Assembly (NCBI RefSeq): GCF_030152825.1 | Contig: NZ_JASLIP010000030.1 | Span: forward strand, 1 to 27,079 | Direction of reading: 5' to 3' | Source: Corynebacterium sp. | Lineage (GTDB): Bacteria > Actinomycetota > Actinomycetes > Mycobacteriales > Mycobacteriaceae | DNA: 27,079 bases | Shown here: positions 13,802 through 20,335 of the stretch, piece after piece | How positions within the stretch are numbered: position 1 is the stretch's first letter | Layout: each line of letters starts with the position of its first letter | Notes under the pieces: generated by a model | Told to the model about the DNA's origin: nothing | Seen by the model: the letters and a program-made list of their open reading frames with translations, nothing else | The model's database searches: none | Position numbers and translations under genes: made by a program

Positions 13802-15285
13802 TTGGTGCCATGATGCACTCGCGACGTCGCCCCACTGCCCCGCTCCTGACCCTCATGGGCATCGCGTGCGCCGGAGCAGCACCCTGGTTCCTCGTCGGAA
13901 CTGCTGCTGCGGAGCAGCCGGTGGTCCACAGCATCGTGCAGGCGCAGGCGGCACCGGCCGTGCCCCACACCAAGGTGGACGTCCAGGTGGCTGACGGCTC
14001 CAGCGTGCTGGGCGACGCCGCGCGCCAGGGAATGATCGAGCAGACCGCGAGGATCGATTTCCCCGACTCCGTCCAGAAGGTCGTCTACGTCCTCATCCCG
14101 GGCAGCAGCGATAACTTCAACGACGACGTCCTCGACTGGGCAGCCCGAAACATGCCGGAATTGGTCCCCGACGGCACCGGCAAGGGCGCCACATGGGAGA
14201 ACGGCACTCTGATCCTGGGGGTGGGTACGAACACCCGAACCAACGGTGTGTACTGCGGCAACGACGTCTGCCAGGACCTGGATATCTTCGAAGGCCCCCA
14301 CCTGGACGCTTCCCTGGAGGCGATGAAGGACAGCTTCCGCCGCGGGAACTTCGCAAATGGCCTCGTGGAGGGCGCCAAGGTCGCCGCGGATACGGAGCTG
14401 GGCGCGCGCCTGGCCGAGGAGAAGGCTCGCGAGGACCGCAACGCCATGCTCGGCGTCGGCGCGGTGGGCGTGGGCGCCGCGGGCCTGGGAGCGGCCGCCT
14501 GGCAGCACCGCAAGAAGAAGCTGACGGCCACCGCGAAGCAGCAGTTCTACGAGCTTTCCACCCACTACTCCGAGCTCTCGCAGAGCCTGGACGCCCTGGA
14601 TATCCGCGCCAATTCACTGAGCTCCCCGCTGGCCAATGCCGAGCTCCGCTCGCAGTGGACCACGATCCGCGACGAGTTCTTGAGCCTCAACAACCGGGTC
14701 GGGGCACTAAACCTGACGCTCACGAGCGATGACAAGGAGTTCTACGCCAAGCACAACCAGATCGCGAGCGCGCACGAGACGCTCGAATCGATGAGCAATG
14801 CCGAAGAGAACATCAACCTGATGTTCGAGTTGGAAAGCGGCGATCAGATCAAGCGCGAGCGAGAGCTGCACTCCATCAAGCAGGACCTCTCCGAAGCGCT
14901 GTTCGAGGTGCGCAACCGGGAGGCGATCCGCCAGCTTAAGAATGTCGAGGCGCAAGTCGATGAGCTGATGCGAAACCTGCAGGCCCCGGACTTCATGGAC
15001 CGGTTGGCCCGCATCGTCAGCGACCAGGCGCACGCGCTGGAGCTGGCCGCGCGCGACATGAAGCACCTGGACCGCGAGGCTCACAGGGACGAGCGCCCCT
15101 CCCTCACCGACCGCGACTGGCGCCCCGGTTACGTGTACTCGAACTGGGTGCCCTACTACCTGCTGGCCTCGTGGCACAGCGCGGACACCCGGGCCGCCGA
15201 GTCTTCCTCCAGCAGCGGCGGGGGCATTGCGAATACTAGCTTCAGCAGTGGCTTCTCCGGCGGTGGCGGCTCCTCCAGCTGGTAG
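13798..15285 (+). CDS. TPM/DUF5129-like membrane protein with coiled coil
   Basis: This 495-residue protein resembles corynebacterial DUF5129 or TPM-domain proteins. An N-terminal hydrophobic segment (about 14-38) ending in AAAE looks like a signal peptide or anchor. A TPM-like extracytoplasmic domain (about 60-200) follows, with Cys153 and Cys158. A Gly/Ala-rich membrane segment (about 216-235) is capped by HRKKK. Then comes a long charged, coiled-coil-rich region (about 245-430), and a Ser/Gly-rich tail ends in GGGGSSSW, similar to tails of TPM proteins. The basic HRKKK suggests that the coiled coil is cytoplasmic. ATG at 13798 overlaps the PAP2 stop by four bases; ATGs at 13810 and 13813 are alternatives. 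The function is not known; coupling to PAP2 hints at envelope work. Confidence 0.75.
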   Translation: MIGAMMHSRRRPTAPLLTLMGIACAGAAPWFLVGTAAAEQPVVHSIVQAQAAPAVPHTKVDVQVADGSSVLGDAARQGMIEQTARIDFPDSVQKVVYVLIPGSSDNFNDDVLDWAARNMPELVPDGTGKGATWENGTLILGVGTNTRTNGVYCGNDVCQDLDIFEGPHLDASLEAMKDSFRRGNFANGLVEGAKVAADTELGARLAEEKAREDRNAMLGVGAVGVGAAGLGAAAWQHRKKKLTATAKQQFYELSTHYSELSQSLDALDIRANSLSSPLANAELRSQWTTIRDEFLSLNNRVGALNLTLTSDDKEFYAKHNQIASAHETLESMSNAEENINLMFELESGDQIKRERELHSIKQDLSEALFEVRNREAIRQLKNVEAQVDELMRNLQAPDFMDRLARIVSDQAHALELAARDMKHLDREAHRDERPSLTDRDWRPGYVYSNWVPYYLLASWHSADTRAAESSSSSGGGIANTSFSSGFSGGGGSSSW

Positions 15286-15318
15286 CGGGGAGCTTTCCCG
15301 CCAACTGTCCACGCGGGG

Positions 15319-16317
15319 CTAACAGACGTTGTGTGGCCCCTCGTGCTCAACGTGGCTCGGGCGCTCGACTTGGATCGTCGAGTGCACAATCCCCCGCTCT
15401 TGAAGGGCCTCCTGGGCCACACACAGCACGGCAGCCGGGTCGCGGTCCTCCGGAACGACCAGGTGCACGGAGGCGAGCGCGCTCGTTCCGTCGAGGGACC
15501 ACAGGTGCAGGTCGTGAACATCCACCACGCCGTCCACCTCCCGGAGAAGCGCGTCGATCTCAGCAGGCTCGTAGCCGGGCGGGGCCTGCTCCAGCAGGAT
15601 CCGCAGCGTATGCATCATGAGCTGCCAGGCGCGCGGCAGCACGAGTGCTGCGATGACAAGGGAGGCGATGACGTCCGCGTACTGCCACCCGGTCGTCATG
15701 ATGACGCCACCGGCAATCAGGACGGCGACGGAGCCCAACATATCCGCTAGCACATGGAGGAACGCGCCCTGAACGTTCACGGAGTGCTCCCGCTGGCTAT
15801 GCAGAATCCATGCGGATACCGCGTTCGCGACCAGACCAATGAGCGCGATGATCATCATCGGGCCAGCGAGGATCTCGACGGGCTCGCGTAGCCGGCGGAT
15901 GGCCTCCACCACAATCCACACCGAGATACCAAGCACGGTGATCGCGTTGACGAGTGCGGCCACCACCTCCACGCGCCGGTAGCCAAAGGTCGCCTGCGCG
16001 TTGGAGGCGCGGCGCCCGATGAGGATCGCGATCACCGCGATGATGATGCCGGCTGCATCGGAAAGCATGTGCATCGCGTCGGCCAGCAGGGCAACGGAGC
16101 CGGTGATCAGCCCGCCGATGAACTCGGCGAAGAAGATCGTGCCGGTCACCACAAGCACGGTGAGAAGTGCGCGCATCGGGGCGTCCGTCGGCGCGTGGGA
16201 GTGAGAATGCCCGTGTGCATGGGAGCGATCGCGAGAATGCGAAGAACCGTGGTGATGCGCATCGGCACCACCACGGTTCTGTGGGCGCTCGAAGGCTGCG
16301 TCAACGTACTCGCTCAT
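15319..16317 (-). CDS. Cation diffusion facilitator (zinc-type) exporter
   Basis: This 332-residue CDF transporter moves Zn2+ or a related divalent metal out of the cytoplasm in exchange for protons. A histidine-rich N-terminus (about 20-41, H-x-H repeats) is followed by six membrane segments (about 49-70, 76-100, 117-138, 150-171, 188-206, 213-232) and a cytoplasmic C-terminal domain. The transport site is HMLSD (His83, Asp87) in segment 2 and HVLAD (His188, Asp192) in segment 5, the HxxxD pair expected for zinc/cadmium CDFs. The C-terminal domain has HDLHLWSLDG, a common dimer-interface metal site. The ATG at 16317 is chosen because TAAGCT ends 7 bases upstream; reading on to 16392 would cross the promoter. 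A CDF gene lies downstream of ilvC in C. glutamicum as well. Confidence 0.93.
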   Translation of the reverse strand: MSEYVDAAFERPQNRGGADAHHHGSSHSRDRSHAHGHSHSHAPTDAPMRALLTVLVVTGTIFFAEFIGGLITGSVALLADAMHMLSDAAGIIIAVIAILIGRRASNAQATFGYRRVEVVAALVNAITVLGISVWIVVEAIRRLREPVEILAGPMMIIALIGLVANAVSAWILHSQREHSVNVQGAFLHVLADMLGSVAVLIAGGVIMTTGWQYADVIASLVIAALVLPRAWQLMMHTLRILLEQAPPGYEPAEIDALLREVDGVVDVHDLHLWSLDGTSALASVHLVVPEDRDPAAVLCVAQEALQERGIVHSTIQVERPSHVEHEGPHNVC

Positions 16318-16324
16318 GCCGTCA

Positions 16325-16353
16325 AGCTTAGGGAGCGCCACCCTTATTGACAA
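16325..16353 (-). promoter_or_regulatory. CDF gene promoter (leaderless type)
   Basis: On the minus strand TTGTCA (16353-16348), a 17-base spacer and TAAGCT (16330-16325) form a good promoter, with 7 bases between the -10 and the ATG. The -35 box overlaps a direct repeat TCAATAA-gttg-TCAATAA (16361-16344) that may be an operator. Confidence 0.65.
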
Positions 16354-16378
16354 CTTATTGAAAATGGTCGGGTGGCGC
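16335..16378. repeat. Inverted repeat framing the CDF promoter
   Basis: GCGCCACCC (16335-16343) and GGGTGGCGC (16370-16378) are exact inverse complements with a 26-base A/T-rich loop that holds the TTATTGA direct repeats. It could act as part of the ilvC terminator region or as a regulatory structure. Confidence 0.5.
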
Positions 16379-16381
16379 CTG

Positions 16382-16400
16382 CGCGGGGTCACTCCCCGCG
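16382..16400 (-). terminator. Hairpin after ilvC
   Basis: CGCGGGG and CCCCGCG form a perfect 7-bp stem with a 5-base loop, 13 bases past the ilvC stop. No U-run follows on the minus strand, so it may be a weak or Rho-assisted terminator. Confidence 0.5.
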
Positions 16401-16413
16401 AGAGATTGAGGCC

Positions 16414-17427
16414 TTAGGCGGTCTCGTTCAGCGGGTTCTTAACCCAGCTCATGAGGTCGCGCAGCTTCTCGCCAGTCTTTTCGATCTCGTGATCGTTGTA
16501 GCTAGCGCGCAGCCCCTCGAGCTCCTTGTTGCCGCCCTCGACGTTGGCAACGAGGCGCTTGGTGAAGGTGCCGTCCTGAATATCGGACAGGATGCCCTTC
16601 ATGCGCTCCTTGGTATCGGCGTCGATGACGCGCGGGCCAGAAATGTAGCCGCCGAACTCCGCGGTATCAGAGACGGAGTAGTTCATATTCTTGATGCCGC
16701 CCTCGAAGATGAGGTCGACGATCAGCTTCAGCTCGTGCAGGCACTCGAAGTAAGCCATCTCCGGCTCGTAGCCCGCCTCAACCAGAACCTCGAAGCCGGT
16801 CTTGATGAGCTCCTCGGTGCCACCACACAGGACGGCCTGCTCGCCGAAGAGGTCGGTGACGGTCTCCGCCTCGAAGGTGGTCGGGATGACGCCCGCGCGG
16901 CCGCCGCCGATTGCGGCAGCGTAGGACAGAGCCAGGTCGCGGCCGTTGCCCTTCGGGTCCTGCTCGACGGCGATCAGGCACGGAACACCCTTACCGTCGA
17001 CGTACTGACGGCGCACCAGGTGGCCCGGGCCCTTCGGCGCGACCATACCGATGGTGATGTTATCTTCTGGCTTGATCATGCCGAAGTGGATGTTCAGGCC
17101 GTGACCGAAGAACAGGGCGTCGCCGTCCTTCAGGTTCGGGGCGATGTCGTTTTCGTAGATCTGTGCCTGGGAGGTATCCGGAGCGAGCAGCATGATGACG
17201 TCGGCCCACTCGCTGGCCTCGGCGTTGTTCAGGACCTTGAAGCCGGCCTCTTCAGCCTTCTCGCGGGACTTGGACCCCTCGCGCAGGCCGATGGCAACCT
17301 CTACGCCGGACTCGCGGAGGTTCTGCGCGTGAGCGTGCCCCTGGGAGCCGTAGCCAATGATCGCAACCTTGCGACCCTGGATGATCGACAGGTCAGCGTC
17401 GTCGTCGTAAAAAACATCAATTGCCAT
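16414..17427 (-). CDS. ilvC: Ketol-acid reductoisomerase (class I)
   Basis: IlvC converts 2-acetolactate (or 2-aceto-2-hydroxybutyrate) to the dihydroxy acid with NADPH and Mg2+, the second common step of valine and isoleucine synthesis. The 337-residue length is that of class I enzymes. The N-terminal Rossmann domain has GYGSQGHAHAQNLRES (from Gly25) with Arg/Ser residues in LREGSKS suited to NADPH. The C-terminal knotted domain has the metal-binding and catalytic region AGYEPEMAYFECLHELKLIVDL and ISDTAEFG-like SVSDTAEFGGY. It follows ilvN by 138 bases that contain its own promoter. AAAGG about 10 bases before the ATG can serve as the ribosome site. Confidence 0.97.
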   Translation of the reverse strand: MAIDVFYDDDADLSIIQGRKVAIIGYGSQGHAHAQNLRESGVEVAIGLREGSKSREKAEEAGFKVLNNAEASEWADVIMLLAPDTSQAQIYENDIAPNLKDGDALFFGHGLNIHFGMIKPEDNITIGMVAPKGPGHLVRRQYVDGKGVPCLIAVEQDPKGNGRDLALSYAAAIGGGRAGVIPTTFEAETVTDLFGEQAVLCGGTEELIKTGFEVLVEAGYEPEMAYFECLHELKLIVDLIFEGGIKNMNYSVSDTAEFGGYISGPRVIDADTKERMKGILSDIQDGTFTKRLVANVEGGNKELEGLRASYNDHEIEKTGEKLRDLMSWVKNPLNETA

Positions 17428-17490
17428 GAGGTTTCAACCTTTCTCGCCAGCCGCGTCTGCCCGCGGCTCGCTATCGATGAGCATGTTTAG

Positions 17491-17496
17491 ATTATA
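17491..17496 (-). promoter_or_regulatory. ilvC promoter -10 box
   Basis: Minus-strand TATAAT is a perfect -10 hexamer in the ilvN-ilvC gap. It agrees with the internal ilvC promoter known in C. glutamicum. The -35 region is poor but carries repeated AAATTTC(AT) sequences. The leader would be about 57 bases. Confidence 0.65.
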
Positions 17497-17499
17497 ACA

Positions 17500-17543
17500 G
17501 AAATTTCACTCTTTGAGATGAAATTTACCATTCTATGAAATTT
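17500..17543. repeat. Three direct copies of GAAATTT upstream of the ilvC promoter
   Basis: GAAATTT occurs at 17500-17506, 17520-17526 and 17537-17543; the last two are ATGAAATTT. Spacings are 20 and 17 bases. Their place in the -35 and upstream region suggests activator or repressor sites, but the A/T-rich promoter could also produce this by drift. Confidence 0.4.
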
Positions 17544-17565
17544 TGCGCGGGCGGGTGCCCCCGAT

Positions 17566-18069
17566 TTAACGGCTCGGCGCCATCGATCGCGGACCACGGG
17601 ACATCGCGGTGACGGAAGACTCGATGAGCTCGCGAATACCGAAGGGCTCCAGAACATCCAGCAGCGCCTGCAGCTTGGACGGGGTGCCCGTGGCCTCGAT
17701 GATCAGCGAGTCCGGGCTGACGTCGACAACGTGCGCACGGAAGAGCTTCGCCGCCTCGACCACCTGCGTGCGGTTGCTATTACCCGCAGCGACCTTGACG
17801 AGCAGAAGACCGCGTTGCACCGTGGTTTCCGGATCCTGACGCGACACCTTGAGCACCGGAACCAGCTTGTTCAGCTGCTTCGTGATCTGCTCGACAACGA
17901 CTTCCTCGCCCTCGACGACGAGGGTGATGCGGTTGACGCCGTCGGTCTCAGTACGCCCCGAGCTAATGGAGACGATATTGAACGCACGCCGGGTGAACAT
18001 GCCGGAGATGCGGGAGATGATGCCGTCCTCGTCCTGAGTCAGGACCGACAGAGTGTGAAGGTTGGACAT
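17566..18069 (-). CDS. ilvN: Acetolactate synthase, regulatory subunit
   Basis: This 167-residue small subunit activates the catalytic subunit IlvB and gives feedback inhibition by branched-chain amino acids. The N-terminal ACT domain (about 4-75) begins with HTLSVLTQDEDGIISRISGMF and contains RRAFNIVSISSGRTE. The second half (about 80-160) has the AHVVDVSPDSLIIEATGTPSK-type domain common to IlvN/IlvH. The start codon overlaps the stop of ilvB by one base (TAATG), so translation is coupled and the subunits are made together. The length is normal for the family. Confidence 0.97.
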   Translation of the reverse strand: MSNLHTLSVLTQDEDGIISRISGMFTRRAFNIVSISSGRTETDGVNRITLVVEGEEVVVEQITKQLNKLVPVLKVSRQDPETTVQRGLLLVKVAAGNSNRTQVVEAAKLFRAHVVDVSPDSLIIEATGTPSKLQALLDVLEPFGIRELIESSVTAMSRGPRSMAPSR

Positions 18070-19982
18070 TAGTTCTGTTCCCCTTCCTGGGCGTCGATGT
18101 TGTCGACTTCGGTGTCCTGAAATTCCTGCATGGTCTCGTGGATCTCGGCCGGGGTCTCCGCTGCCGATTCCTCGTCGTCGAAAAGCGGGCGCAGGTTGCG
18201 GGCGTACTGCACCTCGTCATTGGAGGTACCGGCCGGGACCATCGGCCAGACCTGGGCGTCCTCACCGACGATGAAGTCGATCACGACCGGGCGGTCATTG
18301 ATCTCGCGTGCCTTCTTAATGGTCGGGAGAACGTCCTCCTCCTTCTCCACGCGGAAGGCGGCGCAGCCCATGGACTCCGCAAGCTGCAGGAAGTCCGGGA
18401 GGTAGGTTTCCTTGGGCTTAAGGTTGGTGTGCGAGTAGTGGCCGTCATAGAACAGGGTCTGCCACTGGCGCACCATCCCGAGGTTGCCGTTATTGATCAG
18501 CGCGATCTTGATTGGGAAACCCTCGACCGCACAGGTGACGAGCTCCTGGTTCGTCATCTGGAAGCAGCCGTCGCCGTCGATAGCCCAGACTTCCTTATCC
18601 GGCGCGCCAGCCTTGGCACCCATGGCCGCCGGCACCGCGTAGCCCATGGTGCCGAGACCACCGGAGTTCAGCCAGGTGCGCGGGTGCTCAAAGTCGAGGA
18701 ACTGCGCGGACCACATCTGGTGCTGGCCGACACCGGCACAGTAAATCGCATCGGGGCCGACCTCCTTAGACAAGGTCTCGATGACGAACTGCGGGGCCAT
18801 CTTCTCGTTCGGAGTGTGCTCGTAGCCGCGCGGGAAGTGCTCCTGCATCTCCCCCAAATACTCACGCCACTCGGTGGTGTCCGGACGAGACAGACCGTGG
18901 GTGTCGATCGCCTTGTGCAGCGCGGTGAGAACCTCCTTCGCGTCGCCGACGATCGGCACCTGAACCTCGCGGATCTTGCCGATTTCCGCAGGGTCGATAT
19001 CCGCGTGGATGACCTTGGCGTTCGGCGCGAAGCTCTCCAGCTTCCCGGTCACCCGGTCATCGAAGCGGGTACCGATGGCAACGAGCAGGTCGGAGCGCTG
19101 GAGGGCAGCCACAGCAGGCACGGAACCGTGCATACCCGGCATGCCCATGTGCAGCTCGTGCGACTCCGGGAAGGCACCGAGGGCCATCAGGGTGGTGACC
19201 ACCGGGATGTCATTCGCTTCAGCGAAGGTCCGCAGCTCCTTGTGCGCCTCGGACTTGATGACGCCGCCACCGATGTACAGCACTGGGCGCTTGGCCTTAC
19301 TAATGAGGCGCACGGCCTCCTCAACCTGGCGACCGTGGGGCGTGGTGACCGGACGGTAGCCCGGGAGGTCGAACTGCGGTGGCCAGACGAAGTCCAGCTC
19401 GGCGTTCTGCACATCCTTCGGCACATCAACCAGCACCGCCCCCGGGCGCCCGGTGGACGCCAGATGGAAGGCCTCGGCCATCGCCGCCGGAATATCCTCT
19501 GGGCGGGTCACCATGAAGTTGTGCTTCGTGATCGGCATCGTCACGCCACGAATATCAGCCTCCTGGAAGGCATCGGTGCCCAGCAGACCCTTGCCAACCT
19601 GGCCAGTAATCGCCACGAGTGGCACGGAGTCCATGTTGGCATCCGCGATCGGGGTGACCAGGTTCGTCGCACCCGGGCCGGAGGTAGCGATACACACGCC
19701 AACCTCACCGGTGACCTGGGCGTAACCCGTGGCGGCATGGCCGGCCCCCTGCTCATGGCGCACGAGAACGTGGCGGAGCTTTTCGGAGCCATACAGGGCC
19801 TCATACAGCGGGAGGACAGCGCCACCCGGGAGCCCGAAGACCACGCCGGTCCCCAGCTCTTCAAGGGAACGCACGATCGCCTCTGCGCCGTTAATGCGCT
19901 CGGGCTTGCGGGCCTGCGCGACGCCGCGGCTAGCCGCAGCGACCGTGGCGGGCGTGGGCTGTGAGCGTGAAGTGTTGTTCAC
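18069..19982 (-). CDS. ilvB: Acetolactate synthase, catalytic subunit
   Basis: This TPP-dependent enzyme condenses two pyruvates to 2-acetolactate, or pyruvate with 2-ketobutyrate, opening valine, leucine and isoleucine synthesis. In the 637-residue protein the N-terminal domain has VFGLPGGAVLPLYEAL and the catalytic Glu77 in RHEQGAGH. The middle FAD-binding-like domain follows, and the C-terminal TPP motif runs from GDG (470-472) to INNGN (496-500). The first 28 residues are a variable Ser/Ala/Gln-rich extension. It starts with GTG at 19982; AAGGAG lies about 11 bases upstream, inside a short leader ORF. It is the first gene of ilvB-ilvN-ilvC and diverges from mscCG. Confidence 0.96.
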   Translation of the reverse strand: MNNTSRSQPTPATVAAASRGVAQARKPERINGAEAIVRSLEELGTGVVFGLPGGAVLPLYEALYGSEKLRHVLVRHEQGAGHAATGYAQVTGEVGVCIATSGPGATNLVTPIADANMDSVPLVAITGQVGKGLLGTDAFQEADIRGVTMPITKHNFMVTRPEDIPAAMAEAFHLASTGRPGAVLVDVPKDVQNAELDFVWPPQFDLPGYRPVTTPHGRQVEEAVRLISKAKRPVLYIGGGVIKSEAHKELRTFAEANDIPVVTTLMALGAFPESHELHMGMPGMHGSVPAVAALQRSDLLVAIGTRFDDRVTGKLESFAPNAKVIHADIDPAEIGKIREVQVPIVGDAKEVLTALHKAIDTHGLSRPDTTEWREYLGEMQEHFPRGYEHTPNEKMAPQFVIETLSKEVGPDAIYCAGVGQHQMWSAQFLDFEHPRTWLNSGGLGTMGYAVPAAMGAKAGAPDKEVWAIDGDGCFQMTNQELVTCAVEGFPIKIALINNGNLGMVRQWQTLFYDGHYSHTNLKPKETYLPDFLQLAESMGCAAFRVEKEEDVLPTIKKAREINDRPVVIDFIVGEDAQVWPMVPAGTSNDEVQYARNLRPLFDDEESAAETPAEIHETMQEFQDTEVDNIDAQEGEQN

Positions 19983-19986
19983 GGTT

Positions 19987-20106
19987 TCAATCGCTCCTTG
20001 CTCGGCACGCGAGATTGTTACTCGCTTCTACTTCATCGGGGACAAAAACAAGAACGCTGCAACCTGCCGCATTTCCCCGGAGCTCGGAGACCGGCGGGCT
20101 AAGCAT
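19987..20106 (-). CDS. Candidate 39-codon leader peptide ORF of the ilv operon
   Basis: The ATG lies exactly 7 bases after the -10 hexamer of the predicted ilvB promoter, so the mRNA would begin at this codon. The frame encodes 39 residues starting MLSPPVSEL, contains the Val/Leu-rich run SVLVFV (17-22), and stops 4 bases before the ilvB GTG. The ilvB Shine-Dalgarno sequence is inside its last codons. In C. glutamicum the ilvBNC operon has a short leaderless leader peptide rich in Val/Ile/Leu that drives attenuation. This ORF is longer and less rich in such codons, so the assignment is tentative. An overlapping 14-codon frame (MRQVAAFLFLSPMK, ATG at 20070) is an alternative. Confidence 0.45.
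   Translation of the reverse strand: MLSPPVSELRGNAAGCSVLVFVPDEVEASNNLACRARSD
20001..20025 (-). promoter_or_regulatory. Two mutually exclusive stems before the ilvB ribosome site
   Basis: On the minus strand GCGAG (20025-20021) can pair with CTCGC (20013-20009). The CTCG within it can instead pair with CGAG (20004-20001), which abuts AAGGAG (19999-19994). The arrangement could switch access to the ilvB ribosome site according to leader translation. The stems are short (4-5 bp). Confidence 0.3.
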
Positions 20107-20113
20107 TGTGATG

Positions 20114-20142
20114 ATACTAACAATATGGGTCCCGGATGGCAA
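20114..20142 (-). promoter_or_regulatory. ilvB operon promoter
   Basis: On the minus strand TTGCCA (20142-20137), a 17-base spacer and TAGTAT (20119-20114) form a near-consensus promoter. The predicted start coincides with the ATG of the leader ORF at 20106. Confidence 0.65.
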
Positions 20143-20211
20143 ACTTCTCTACCTGCACGTTCCCAATAGTTGAAATGTTTATTCCCATAGAGTGATTGCA
20201 TGAGCGCGCTT

Positions 20212-20249
20212 GGGTGACGCGGGAGAACTACCCCAGACCGCGTCATCCC
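20212..20249. repeat. Inverted repeat between the ilvB and mscCG promoters
   Basis: TGACGCGG (20215-20222) and CCGCGTCA (20238-20245) are exact inverse complements, extended by GGG/CCC with a one-base bulge; the loop is 15 bases. It lies between divergent promoters and could be an operator or an insulating hairpin. Confidence 0.4.
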
Positions 20250-20321
20250 CCGCCCTTCTTCGCAGCCAACAAGCTGCCTGAATTACCAGCGGAGACCCGG
20301 CAAGGTCACAGGCTGCCTCGC

Positions 20322-20327
20322 TAGGGT
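20322..20327 (+). promoter_or_regulatory. Possible mscCG -10 box
   Basis: TAGGGT (TANNNT) ends 8 bases before the ATG at 20336, suggesting a leaderless mRNA and favouring this ATG over the TTG at 20327. No strong -35 is visible. Confidence 0.4.
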
Positions 20328-20335
20328 TGTGCGCT

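Noticed and set aside
18138..19964. Long open frame of 608 codons antisense to ilvB
   Set aside because: It mirrors the codon-position GC bias of ilvB, has no domain signatures, and ilvB is unmistakable on the other strand.
20041..20065. T-rich run in the ilvB leader as an intrinsic attenuator
   Set aside because: No stable stem directly precedes the run on the minus strand; the Ts are better explained as the Val/Leu/Phe codons of the leader frame.
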